In this document: positions 18,420 through 27,191 of the stretch, piece after piece
Layout: every line of letters begins with the position of its first letter
Numbering within the stretch: position 1 is the first letter of the stretch
Position numbers and translations under genes: made by a program
The notes under the pieces: generated by a model
Told to the model about the DNA's origin: nothing
The model's input: the letters and a program-made list of their open reading frames with translations, nothing else
Databases searched by the model: none
Assembly: GCF_020640915.1 (NCBI RefSeq)
Contig: NZ_JADWDC010000020.1
Span: 1 to 64,000, forward strand
Direction of reading: 5' to 3'
Origin: Waterburya agarophytonicola KI4
Lineage (GTDB): Bacteria > Cyanobacteriota > Cyanobacteriia > Cyanobacteriales > Xenococcaceae
Length of the DNA: 64,000 nt

Positions 18420-18965
18420 CCCTCTGGTACAACCCACGATCGCATTACTCTTTGGACGCTCCCCTGGGTAGCTAGCATTACCTATGGTTTAACTCGCAAT
18501 GGAGACTTGACTTTACTTGTATCTGGGGGTTTTTTATTTAGTGGCTTGATGTTTGGCCCCGACCTCGATATTCGCTCGATACAATTCCAACGCTGGGGCT
18601 TATTGCGAGGAATTTGGCTGCCATATCGCAAGCTATTGCGCCATCGTTCTTTATTTTCTCACGGTTTAATTATTGGTACTTGTCTGAGGGTTCTATACTT
18701 GTTTCTCTTTGTAGCTGGAATTGCTATTTTTGTAGTTGGTTTTGCTCAATTATTGTTTGGTTTTAGTTGGAATTGGCAAGATTTTGTCGGGAGTAAGTTT
18801 CATCTGTTAACCCATCATCGCGATCGAGAAACTATCGCTCTTTTCATGGGTCTGGAATTAGGTGCAATGAGCCACAGCATCAGCGATTGGATTAGTTCTA
18901 GTCACAAAAAACGTTTGAACAAAAAGCCCAGAAAAACAGTTAAAGTCACTAAAATCAAACGGTAA
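18417..18965 (+). CDS. DUF2227-type putative metal-binding membrane protein
   Basis: The 182-residue protein starts MPSGTTHDRITLW and carries conserved histidines and acidic residues (GPDLDIRS, LLRHRSLFSHG, LGAMSHSISDW) that suggest a metal site, together with two or three hydrophobic segments (about 30-48 and 80-110). This pattern is the cyanobacterial DUF2227 family, annotated as putative metal-binding; its role is unknown. Its start codon lies in a heptamer repeat array, and its stop codon abuts the stop codon of the convergent secretion porin gene. Confidence 0.8.
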   Translation: MPSGTTHDRITLWTLPWVASITYGLTRNGDLTLLVSGGFLFSGLMFGPDLDIRSIQFQRWGLLRGIWLPYRKLLRHRSLFSHGLIIGTCLRVLYLFLFVAGIAIFVVGFAQLLFGFSWNWQDFVGSKFHLLTHHRDRETIALFMGLELGAMSHSISDWISSSHKKRLNKKPRKTVKVTKIKR

Positions 18966-20744
18966 TCAAAAGAAACTATAATCGACTGCAAAATGTACTC
19001 CATTTTCTTGCAGAGAGTCTCTCGTAGTTTCCACATCCACTAAAGGAATTCCCCAATCCAAACGGGCATTAAATCTAGTTCCCATGGCAAAATTCAACCC
19101 CAACCCCAAAGAAGGTAAAGTTGCGTTGGCAATTTCTACTTCGTCAGTATTCCATAACGTACCGATATCAAAAAAAGGTGCGATCTGAACTAGACCATCA
19201 ATTTTCTTAAATCTTAGAACAGGTATTTGTAATTCTGCTGAGGCGAATGCACCGCTGTCTCCCAAGCTAAGATCCTGGCGATAGCCTCTAGCACTATTGA
19301 CACCACCTACCCTAAATTGTTCTAGGGGTACAAGGCTTCCTCCTGCAACTTGAACATCGCCCCGTAATAAAAACAAAAAGTCTTCATCCAATCGTCTTAC
19401 CCATTGGCCTTGTCCCCGCCAAGCAAAGAAAGTACTATCAGGAACATCACCATCATTGATAGTGGCATTAAAAGCATCAATACCCAAACTAAATTGAGAA
19501 CGAAAAGCTAGAACTTTTTTGTCATCTCGATTGACATATTCTTGCAATAGTCGAACCGCACTAATTCTGGTTTCTCCATCTTCGTTAGCACCGCGAGACA
19601 GAAAAAAGCCATCGTTTTGTAAAAAAGTTTCACTTTCGCTACGAGAAAAACTAATTCCCATGGCAAACTCTTGGTTGGGCTTTAATACTAAAGGTTGACG
19701 CAGATTTAACTCAAAATAACGGGATTGGGATTCTAGATCGATGGGAGTGAAAGGATCTTCGACGACATCATTAGAATTAGTGCCATAAGCTGCCTTAATC
19801 GTGCCATTTTTAGAATTGAAGGGCAGACTATAACCAAAGTCAAAACTATTGCTACCTTCGGTATTACTAAAATTAAAATCAAAGCGATCGCCTATTCCTA
19901 AGAGATTACCATGATTGAAACTGGCAGATCTTTGATTTGAGCCAACGCTGGGGGATTTTTTGTTGTTAAAGCTAGTCGATATACTAAATACATCTGCTTC
20001 TTCAATTTGAATATCCAACAAACTCGTTCCTGGTTCAATTCCTGCTGATAATTCCGCCGAAACATTATTAATTAAGGGATCGAGGCGCAATAGTTGTAGT
20101 GCAGCTAACAGAGACTCAATATTAACTGGTTTTCCCGCAGCAGCTTCAATTCTAGAGGAAATATATTTAGGAGTCAGACGTTCTGTACCAGAAACATTGA
20201 TGCCTTCTAATTTGCCTTCGAGAACGGCAATTTTTACCGTACCATTATCTAATTCTTGGGGAGGGATATAAGCACCTGAATTAACGTAGCCCTTATCGGT
20301 ATATAACTTTGTAATAATACTTCTGGCTTGAAATAATTCTGGCAAAGTAAGAGGGCGATCTCGATAAGACTCGATCGCTTTATCTAATTCGCGATCGCTA
20401 AAAACACTACTGCCAACTATATCAAAACTCTTGACGACGATTTGTTCGGGAACATCATTAGAGTTAGAATCTTGAGCAATAGTTCCATCGCCTGGAGATT
20501 GAGTTAATAAATTCGCTTTCTTCTGTGGCGGACTAACTTCTGCTGCGTTTAATGGCTGCAATTCCCCACAGCTTGCAATTAATGCCAATAAATAAATTGA
20601 TAAAAATGATAAAGAATTATAGTTGATATTGACCTTGAAGAATTGGTTTGAGCTTAACTGTTGCCAAAAAGTATTTGGTACAAACATATTGGTAACTATG
20701 TTGGATATAGAGCCACTTTCATAGCATTCCCAAAAATACCCCAT
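18966..20744 (-). CDS. ShlB/FhaC/HecB-type two-partner-secretion outer-membrane porin
   Basis: The protein has a signal-like hydrophobic segment (LSIYLLALIASCGELQ), two POTRA regions (VVKSFDIVGSSVFSDRELDK; GKLEGINVSGTERLTPKYIS) and a C-terminal 16-strand type beta-barrel with the family motif FRVGGVNSARGYRQ. The final residue is phenylalanine (VDYSFF), as usual for outer-membrane proteins. FhaC-type porins export one large exoprotein from the same operon, but none lies here, so the partner must be elsewhere. The real start may be the ATG at 20687 (MFVPNT). It starts 31 bp after dprA on the same strand, so co-transcription is possible. Confidence 0.88.
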   Translation of the reverse strand: MGYFWECYESGSISNIVTNMFVPNTFWQQLSSNQFFKVNINYNSLSFLSIYLLALIASCGELQPLNAAEVSPPQKKANLLTQSPGDGTIAQDSNSNDVPEQIVVKSFDIVGSSVFSDRELDKAIESYRDRPLTLPELFQARSIITKLYTDKGYVNSGAYIPPQELDNGTVKIAVLEGKLEGINVSGTERLTPKYISSRIEAAAGKPVNIESLLAALQLLRLDPLINNVSAELSAGIEPGTSLLDIQIEEADVFSISTSFNNKKSPSVGSNQRSASFNHGNLLGIGDRFDFNFSNTEGSNSFDFGYSLPFNSKNGTIKAAYGTNSNDVVEDPFTPIDLESQSRYFELNLRQPLVLKPNQEFAMGISFSRSESETFLQNDGFFLSRGANEDGETRISAVRLLQEYVNRDDKKVLAFRSQFSLGIDAFNATINDGDVPDSTFFAWRGQGQWVRRLDEDFLFLLRGDVQVAGGSLVPLEQFRVGGVNSARGYRQDLSLGDSGAFASAELQIPVLRFKKIDGLVQIAPFFDIGTLWNTDEVEIANATLPSLGLGLNFAMGTRFNARLDWGIPLVDVETTRDSLQENGVHFAVDYSFF

Positions 20745-20775
20745 AGATAACGCGATGGTTAGTTAAAAACAGTTA

Positions 20776-21885
20776 TTAACTGCCACTAATTTGATATCGC
20801 ATTCCTGGTAACTGAACGATTAAGTCCATTAACTCTAGCTGAGATAAAGCAGCCAGAACTTCTCCCGTATTTTTGCCAGTTTGCTCGACAATTGTATCTA
20901 AAGATATGGATTTTTCATCAATAAGCCGATAGATACTCTCTAAATTTGGTTCTAGTTGAGGTGCTACCTTAGCTTGAGGTGCTACCAGATCCAAACAAGG
21001 CATTGTACCTAACATTTCTAACAACTCTTCTATCCCTAAGATTATATGCGCTCCAGAGTTGAGTAGGGTCAGACAACCTAGAGATTGAGTATTATCTAAA
21101 GAGCCTGGTAAAACATAGACATCGCGACCAAATTCGTTGGCAAAACGAGCCGTAATTAAAGCCCCCGAACGTTTTGGAGCTTCAATGATTATTACTCCAC
21201 GACACAATCCTGCAATAATGCGATTGCGGGCGGGAAAGTGACCCCGATCTGGTGGAGTCTGGGAAGGATATTCACTAATAATTAAGCCTTCATTCTGCAA
21301 CCTTTGATGAAGAGTGCGATTGCTGTGGGGATAGACTGTATCCACCCCCGTACCTAAAACAGCGATAGTTCTCCCCTGTGCTGACAAACAACTATGGTGG
21401 GCTATGGTGTCTATTCCTGCTGCCATTCCCGATACAATGCCAAAGCCGTGTTGTACTAGGGCTTGAGTAATTTTTTTTGTCCAACGTTTACCATATTCGG
21501 TAGGATTGCGCGTTCCTACAATCCCAATCATTGGGGTAATTCCGCTGTTTTCCTTTGATTCGACTCGTCCCGAATAATATAGTAGGGGTGGCGGACCAGG
21601 AATTTCTAATAATAGACGAGGATATTCTGGATCTGTTGGCGTCCAAAACAAGGGATTTTGCTCTAGGTATCGCGAGAGTAATGCTTCTGGATCTATCTTG
21701 TTTCTTTTCTGTTGAATAGCCATGGCAACTTTACCGCCCAAACCTTCAATTTCAGCAAAAGCGATCGCCTCAGCGTGCCAAGCCTGTTGGAGAGAACCAA
21801 AGTGTTGATAGATTTTTTTCAGAGAAATTGCTCCAATTCCCGAAATTTGCGACCACGCTAACCAATAAGCTCTTTCTTGTTCCAT
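20776..21885 (-). CDS. dprA: DNA-processing protein DprA
   Basis: DprA (Smf) loads RecA on incoming single-stranded DNA during natural transformation. The Rossmann-like core is complete: IGIVGTRNPTEYGKRW, GIVSGMAAGIDTIAHH, AVLGTGVDTVYP, FPARNRIIAGLC, and EAPKRSGALITARFA. An N-terminal helix-hairpin-helix type region (about 10-60) and a C-terminal winged-helix DprA domain (about 310-365) complete the usual layout at 369 residues. With pilT in the same window it suggests competence is possible in this organism. Confidence 0.94.
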   Translation of the reverse strand: MEQERAYWLAWSQISGIGAISLKKIYQHFGSLQQAWHAEAIAFAEIEGLGGKVAMAIQQKRNKIDPEALLSRYLEQNPLFWTPTDPEYPRLLLEIPGPPPLLYYSGRVESKENSGITPMIGIVGTRNPTEYGKRWTKKITQALVQHGFGIVSGMAAGIDTIAHHSCLSAQGRTIAVLGTGVDTVYPHSNRTLHQRLQNEGLIISEYPSQTPPDRGHFPARNRIIAGLCRGVIIIEAPKRSGALITARFANEFGRDVYVLPGSLDNTQSLGCLTLLNSGAHIILGIEELLEMLGTMPCLDLVAPQAKVAPQLEPNLESIYRLIDEKSISLDTIVEQTGKNTGEVLAALSQLELMDLIVQLPGMRYQISGS

Positions 21886-22201
21886 CGATCTTCACTTTTT
21901 ACTAAATTAAGTTAGTTCCCTTAAGAGTTCTAATCTAGTTTATATTTCGCTCGATTTGATAATTTGAGTCAATAGAACCAAAAAATAGATTAAAATCGGC
22001 GGACAAAAATTGATAATAATTGGGTATCTCATCAATCTTTTAAAGTGCTTCTTTTATTGTCTTGGTATATTTTTGGAGATGATTGCACAAAAACAATTTT
22101 TAGATAGTCGATAACGTTACCGATTTTCTGAGAGAATACTTATTAAAATTATTTAAAATCAATAATTCAACCATATTTAATAAACTCAATTTAAGCCTAA
22201 A
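21886..22201. other. AT-rich intergenic region before a receiver protein
   Basis: This 316-bp gap lies between divergent dprA and the receiver gene. It must hold both promoters. I see no clear -10/-35 pair, repeat or RNA gene. Confidence 0.35.
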
Positions 22202-23287
22202 ATGATTCGCATTTTAATAGTAGACGATCAAAATCTAGTTCAACAGGGCATCAAATCTCTTTTAGATCGAGATATGGAATTTAATGTTATTGGTACAGTC
22301 GAAGATGGTCGCGATGCAATCAAACAGATTCCTCAACTTAAGCCCGATGTTGTCTTATTAGATATTGAAATGCCTGGAATGAATGGTATTACAACTACTA
22401 AATATATCAATCGTATATCGCCACAAACTAAAGTCATTATTCTCAGCAGCCATGAAGATAAAAAATATATCATGGCTGCATTAATGGCTGGGGCAAAAGG
22501 CTACTTACTCAAAACCAGTTTGATGACCGATCTTAAACAGGCAATTTTAGCGGTTAATAACGGTTATTCTCAAATAGATTCCAGGTTGTTAGCCAAAGTT
22601 TTTGATCGCCAAAATATTAAAGTCAAACAAACTTCCTCAAATGTAAAATACGGGGATAAAAAACCAGATGATTCACAATTAGAACGAGACAGCAGTTTAG
22701 TAAAAAATCAAAAAGATCGGTCTAAAAATACTATTAGTTTGGATGAAGAGATAAGTTCGACTAAATTTAAAACACCCGAAGAACCAGCAGAAAAAGCGGA
22801 ATCTGTAGTCACAAAATCTAAAACTACATTACCATCAACAAAAGTTGCATCTAAATTATCAAAACCTGATGCAACATCTAATTATGTTGTCAAAAAACTA
22901 GCAAATTTCTCCCCAAATATACCTGATTCCACAACCTTGGAACAGATAGATCCAGAAACTTCTGGCGAAAAATCGCCTTCCGTTGTCAATCAAACTGCTC
23001 TGACAACCGTTATCAAACATTCCTCTCTAGAACAATATAAATTTCCCATCAATAGTAGTAAAACAAAGAAGAAAACTGCACCCGTCGCCAAATATTTAAC
23101 AAAGTTGGGGGCTAACCCCAGGATTTCCCGTTATAAACCCCAAATAGCTCAATTGAAGTCTCGATTGACTAAATACCAATCAAAACTAAAATCCTTACTC
23201 AAACAAAAGCAAAAACAAGATCTATTGTGGAATCTGGGGTTTATCTTATTGGGAGCAGCAGTAGTTATTATTGTGGGAAAGATCTAA
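22202..23287 (+). CDS. Receiver-domain protein with C-terminal membrane anchor, no output domain
   Basis: Residues 1-125 are a complete NarL-type receiver: acidic pocket Asp8-Asp9, phospho-acceptor Asp54 (VVLLDIEMPG), switch region LSSHED, and AGAKGYLLK with the conserved lysine. No helix-turn-helix follows. Instead there are about 150 low-complexity, Lys/Ser/Thr-rich residues, a basic region (LKSRLTKYQSKLKSLLKQKQ) and one hydrophobic helix at the very C-terminus (LGFILLGAAVVIIVGKI). This is the layout of a tail-anchored membrane protein. A shorter paralogue with the same layout lies at 48739-49458. No kinase is adjacent. The receiver call is firm; the role is unknown. Confidence 0.85.
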   Translation: MIRILIVDDQNLVQQGIKSLLDRDMEFNVIGTVEDGRDAIKQIPQLKPDVVLLDIEMPGMNGITTTKYINRISPQTKVIILSSHEDKKYIMAALMAGAKGYLLKTSLMTDLKQAILAVNNGYSQIDSRLLAKVFDRQNIKVKQTSSNVKYGDKKPDDSQLERDSSLVKNQKDRSKNTISLDEEISSTKFKTPEEPAEKAESVVTKSKTTLPSTKVASKLSKPDATSNYVVKKLANFSPNIPDSTTLEQIDPETSGEKSPSVVNQTALTTVIKHSSLEQYKFPINSSKTKKKTAPVAKYLTKLGANPRISRYKPQIAQLKSRLTKYQSKLKSLLKQKQKQDLLWNLGFILLGAAVVIIVGKI

Positions 23288-23320
23288 AAATTACCGCAAA
23301 AATCTAGATCTTCAAAATTT

Positions 23321-24646
23321 TTAGGCAGGGGTAGTTTTAGTTTGATTAAACTTATTGCGATCAGGTAATTCTGTCTCCAAATATCGCAGACGAGGTTCTC
23401 TATAGGCGATCGCAACAACAGTTAAATTGAGAAGTCCCAATAGTACTAAAAGTAATGTAACTCCCTGTCCCATCCCAGTATTAATGAATTTGCTAATGCT
23501 TTGCGCTATGATGCCACCTTCTGCCATCAAAGGGTTTAAAACATTATCTACTAAAGGACCTGCTAATAAATAAGCACAAATAGCCAAGGATCTTTCTAAA
23601 GTCTGTTGCAGAGCAAATACTCGACCTTGCAGCCGACTGGGTACTTTACTTTGCCAAATTGCCTGATTACAGCTAACAATAATTGGTTGAGAAAACAAAT
23701 AGCCAAAAATACCGATAGCCAAAATAAAGGTAGAAATTTTAAGACCGCCGATTAAGATAATAATTCCCTGGAAACCAACAAAGCTAATAATTGCCTTGAC
23801 TCGATTTTGAGGTCCAGACCAAAGACTCATCAAAACGCTACCGACAAGCATGCCACAGCCGCCAACAGACAGGACAAAACCCAATTGTTCGGTAGACCCT
23901 GGCTGATACAATAAAGGCCATAAAACGACTTCTAGCATTCCCATCGTAAAATAACTGATGGCAATAAAACATACCAAACGGACTAAGCCTGGTCTAAGAG
24001 CGATGTAATTCCAAGCAGCAACGGCATCAGAAGCTACCTGATGGACAACTTTGCGCCTCCTTCTGGTAAATCGCTTGAAATCAGGAAATTTGACGCTCAA
24101 TAAAGTAACTATCGCGATCGTGAATGTAACAATATCGATCGATAAGATGGTTTTTAAACCCCAAAATTTCATTAATAAACCCGCGATCGCTGGAGCCGCA
24201 ATTTTGGCGATCGCAAACGAGGCTTGAACCATCCCGTTAGCACGACTTAAGTTTTTAGCAGTAACTAATTGAGAGATTGCTGCTATATAAGCTGGCTGTT
24301 GGAAAGCATTGAAACTAGAAGTAATAGTCAATGCCAAATAAATGTGCCAAATTGCCAGGTTATTTGAACCGACCAAGAAAAATACAGCCAAAGTTACTAT
24401 TCCCGTTCCCAAATCGCTCATAATCATTGCTGAACGACGATTCCAGCGATCTACCAGAACCCCTGCCAACGGAGAAATAATTACTTTCGGGAGATACATA
24501 AACAAGATAGTCAAGGCAAATTGAGTGATCGTTCCCGTGTCTTGATATGTTCGATCTAAAATCCAAAATCCTAAAGCAAATTCGGTTAATTTAGACCCTA
24601 ATAATGAAATAACTTGTCCGATCCAGACAATAAAGAAAGTTTGCAT
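23321..24646 (-). CDS. MFS transporter (MFS_3/EntS-like)
   Basis: The 441-residue protein has about twelve hydrophobic helices and begins with a pattern typical of the MFS_3 group (FFIVWIGQVISLLGSKLTEFALGFWI). The loop 2-3 signature is GVLVDRWNRRSAMIMSD. A central basic loop (KFPDFKRFTRRRRKVV) separates the two halves. The group includes enterobactin exporter EntS and macrolide or bacilysin exporters, so drug, siderophore or metabolite export is likely; the substrate cannot be told. It is convergent with the receiver protein and divergent from the J-domain protein. Confidence 0.87.
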   Translation of the reverse strand: MQTFFIVWIGQVISLLGSKLTEFALGFWILDRTYQDTGTITQFALTILFMYLPKVIISPLAGVLVDRWNRRSAMIMSDLGTGIVTLAVFFLVGSNNLAIWHIYLALTITSSFNAFQQPAYIAAISQLVTAKNLSRANGMVQASFAIAKIAAPAIAGLLMKFWGLKTILSIDIVTFTIAIVTLLSVKFPDFKRFTRRRRKVVHQVASDAVAAWNYIALRPGLVRLVCFIAISYFTMGMLEVVLWPLLYQPGSTEQLGFVLSVGGCGMLVGSVLMSLWSGPQNRVKAIISFVGFQGIIILIGGLKISTFILAIGIFGYLFSQPIIVSCNQAIWQSKVPSRLQGRVFALQQTLERSLAICAYLLAGPLVDNVLNPLMAEGGIIAQSISKFINTGMGQGVTLLLVLLGLLNLTVVAIAYREPRLRYLETELPDRNKFNQTKTTPA

Positions 24647-25006
24647 ATAGTTTTAAATATTCGTTTATCAGCCAACATGAGTGCATTTAGCAGTGAGATA
24701 ACAAGTAGTGTAATGGGTAGATAGATCTATTTATACAAAGTCTCAACAGTATACCCTAGTGATTTTTGTCTGCCAAAAATACCGATGGGATTTTGAGATT
24801 AACATTGTACGCTACATCTATCTTTTTCAGCTTGAATAAGTATTTATACTTAAAACACAAGCTATCATATCAGTATTTCAATACTTTTTATTTCAAGATT
24901 ATAAAATCTTGGATGGTGACTTTCTATAACTAGCCTGTTACCTTATGATGAAGGGAAAATAAGCTGGCTCAATAATAATTAGTAGCGATTAAAACAAGAA
25001 TAATTA
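24647..25006. promoter_or_regulatory. Divergent intergenic region with three clustered dyads
   Basis: The 360-bp region between the MFS and J-domain genes has three perfect inverted repeats within 75 bp: AAGTA-TTTA-TACTT (24838-24851), AGTATT-TC-AATACT (24872-24885) and CAAGATT-ATAA-AATCTTG (24894-24911). The first two share the core AGTAT/ATACT and their centres are 34 bp apart. They could be operator sites or small hairpins; no known regulator motif is recognised. Confidence 0.35.
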
Positions 25007-26341
25007 ATGGCAAGGGTGGAGAATTACACAGATAACTACTACTTCGCTTTGGGCGTGTCCCCAAATGCTGATATCAAGGAAATTAAAGCAGCTTTTCGTC
25101 GTTTAGCTCGTCAGTATCATCCTGACCTAAATCCAGACGATCCAATTTCTGCTGAGAAATTCAAGCAAATTTCTCAAGCTTATGATGTTTTATCTGACTC
25201 CACCAAACGTCGTCGCTACGATCTCCGTTCTTCTTTTAATCAAAAGCAATCGAAAACTCACCACACTAGTCGAGAGAATACTAGTCATGGGTTTAGTCCT
25301 AAGACAGCCCAGGATTTTTATCGTCGTGGTGGCTTAAGGACTCAAAACAAAGAATATCGTCAAGCGATCGAAGATTATACCCAAGCAATCAAACTCAATC
25401 CCAAATTTATTGATGCTTATCTCAAAAGATGCGAAATGCGCTATAAAATGGGGGATAATCAGGGAGTTTTAGACGATTGCTATCAAATATTTAGTATCAA
25501 TCCCAAGGTAGCCAAAGCGCATTATTATCAAGGAAGAGCGCGGTACAGTTTGGGTTATACTCAGCCAGCTATTGAATCTTACGATCTGGCGATTTCTCAT
25601 GATAGTAATTATCCTCAAGCTTATTATTATCGAGGAATTGCTTATAAAGAAATGTTAGTTGTTTCTTCTGCAATTGACGATTTCAATAAAGCAGCCGAGC
25701 TTTTCCGTCTTCAGAAAAATTATGAAGCCTATCGTCGTAGTCAAGAAATTATTAACGAACTAACTAAAAATAATCGAATTTCTGGCTGGTTTGATAATCT
25801 AGTTCATAATTTATTGATGACTTTAAGTCTTTCTCTATTCAATCCTGGAGGAGGTTTATTACCTGCATTTTCTCGTCTGAATAGTCAACAATCAAAACAA
25901 GTAGGGACTATTTATGGCTTATTTTCTAGCTTATGTTTTGTTTGTACCTATTTTATGGTTGGATTGCCCGCAATTATGGGAATTTGGCAGTTATTCCTCA
26001 TTGGTACGATCCCCTTTGTTAGCTTGGTAGCTACGGGTAGCATTATGCGCTTTGGGCTTCACCATCGAGGACGTTTTTCTACGGATGTTTTTATTGGGGG
26101 TGTTGCAATTGTACCTCTGGCTTTGACAAGCCTGTCGATTGGATTTATTCCCTTATCTGAATTTTCTTTTACTATACCTTTAGCTCTTTTGGGTTTTGCT
26201 TATAGCGCACTCAGCCTAAACGCTGGCTATACTCAAATACTAAATATCTCCGAATCTAAAGCAGCCCTGACTGTAGCTTTGATGTTGGGAGTTAACAGTT
26301 ATATTTGTCTGTCATTGATATCTGGTTTTATCTTTTACTAA
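25007..26341 (+). CDS. J-domain and TPR membrane protein
   Basis: Residues 8-75 are a J domain with the HPD motif at 38-40 ([11 protein letters not shown]) and the AFRRLARQ helix, so it should stimulate a DnaK ATPase. Residues about 100-235 contain four TPR units ([49 protein letters not shown]). From about 265 there are four or five hydrophobic helices, placing the J and TPR parts at a membrane, probably on the cytoplasmic face. No zinc-finger or DnaJ C-terminal domain is present, so it is not a general DnaJ. Its stop codon overlaps that of the convergent KaiB-domain gene by two bases. Confidence 0.87.
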   Translation: MARVENYTDNYYFALGVSPNADIKEIKAAFRRLARQYHPDLNPDDPISAEKFKQISQAYDVLSDSTKRRRYDLRSSFNQKQSKTHHTSRENTSHGFSPKTAQDFYRRGGLRTQNKEYRQAIEDYTQAIKLNPKFIDAYLKRCEMRYKMGDNQGVLDDCYQIFSINPKVAKAHYYQGRARYSLGYTQPAIESYDLAISHDSNYPQAYYYRGIAYKEMLVVSSAIDDFNKAAELFRLQKNYEAYRRSQEIINELTKNNRISGWFDNLVHNLLMTLSLSLFNPGGGLLPAFSRLNSQQSKQVGTIYGLFSSLCFVCTYFMVGLPAIMGIWQLFLIGTIPFVSLVATGSIMRFGLHHRGRFSTDVFIGGVAIVPLALTSLSIGFIPLSEFSFTIPLALLGFAYSALSLNAGYTQILNISESKAALTVALMLGVNSYICLSLISGFIFY

Positions 26342-27087
26342 AAACTGCTGATAATGTTTAATATTCGCTGAATATCATCTAATTTTCCAACAATTCTCCT
26401 AACTGGCTTGGGCAATACTCTAACTAATGTGGGAGTTACAGTTATTTGGTGGATCGCTGCTTGTTGAGGATGCTTATCGATATCTATGACTTTAAGGGTA
26501 TAAGGACTATCTAAGCCTTGTTCTAACAGTTGGTGTATGCTACTTAAAATTTGTTCGGCACTAGGGCGATCGCCAGAAATAAATAGACGTAAAACATAAC
26601 TACTACTATGATTATTATCACTCTCTATAAGCTCGGCGGTCTGGGATACTCGATCGGAATTGACAACAGTGCGATCGAGGCGAATGATTAAATCCCGTTG
26701 TTCCCAAAGTTGAGGAAAGTGGGTCTTATAAGTTTCAATTATCGCACGATTACAATGTTCTTCTTGCCAAGGGGCAATATGCCATGTCGTGTTTATTTCT
26801 AGATTAAATAATACTTGTAAGAGGGGAATATAACGTTCGGTGGGAGGATAAACTTCTGCAATGGTTTCTATTTGTTGAGTCTGAGGATTGAACCAACGCT
26901 CGACAGTTGCACTATATCCAGGGACTAAAAAATGGGGTGAATCGTCCAAACCCCATTTTTTTTGCAAACCCAAGCACAGATCGCTATGCCATTGAGCCTG
27001 TTTATTGGTATCTATACCGTAAATCAGATCCCCCCCAGGGGTGAATAAAGCAATAGCTTTGAAGATGTTGGGTAAAACATTTACCAT
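26338..27087 (-). CDS. KaiB-domain protein with a cyanobacterial N-terminal domain
   Basis: Residues about 165-245 ([20 protein letters not shown] ... [15 protein letters not shown] ... [20 protein letters not shown]) have the thioredoxin-like fold signature shared by KaiB and the N-terminal domain of SasA, including the cis-proline TPTLV element. Residues 1-140 ([35 protein letters not shown]) form a domain I know only from cyanobacterial proteins annotated as KaiB-like. It is not the clock KaiB itself, which is about 100 residues, and no kaiA or kaiC is nearby. Binding to KaiC or another partner is possible but not shown. The ATG lies inside a heptamer repeat. Confidence 0.8.
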   Translation of the reverse strand: MVNVLPNIFKAIALFTPGGDLIYGIDTNKQAQWHSDLCLGLQKKWGLDDSPHFLVPGYSATVERWFNPQTQQIETIAEVYPPTERYIPLLQVLFNLEINTTWHIAPWQEEHCNRAIIETYKTHFPQLWEQRDLIIRLDRTVVNSDRVSQTAELIESDNNHSSSYVLRLFISGDRPSAEQILSSIHQLLEQGLDSPYTLKVIDIDKHPQQAAIHQITVTPTLVRVLPKPVRRIVGKLDDIQRILNIISSF

Positions 27088-27101
27088 TTATCATTTATCA
27101 T
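27081..27101 (-). repeat. Heptamer repeat at the start of the KaiB-domain gene
   Basis: Read on the gene strand the sequence is ATGATAA ATGATAA ATGGTAA; the third unit supplies the start ATG (27087). Each upstream unit adds an ATG in another frame. The first begins a six-codon open frame that ends in the TAA of the third unit. The unit is the same family as the array at 18357. Confidence 0.6.
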
Positions 27102-27160
27102 TGACTATCTTTGCTGAAAACTCTTTTTTGCTGTATCAAGAGCAGTCTTATTTTAGACCT

Positions 27161-27191
27161 AAATGTTAAATGTTGAATGTTAAATGTTAAA
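27161..27191 (+). repeat. AAATGTT heptamer repeat at the pilT stop
   Basis: Four tandem units (AAATGTT, AAATGTT, GAATGTT, AAATGTT) plus a partial fifth overlap the stop codon of pilT at 27187-27189. Same class of short tandem repeat as those at gene starts nearby. Confidence 0.65.

Noticed and set aside
22202-23287. Considered a normal NarL/FixJ transcription factor
   Set aside because: No helix-turn-helix sequence is found after the receiver; the protein ends in a membrane helix.
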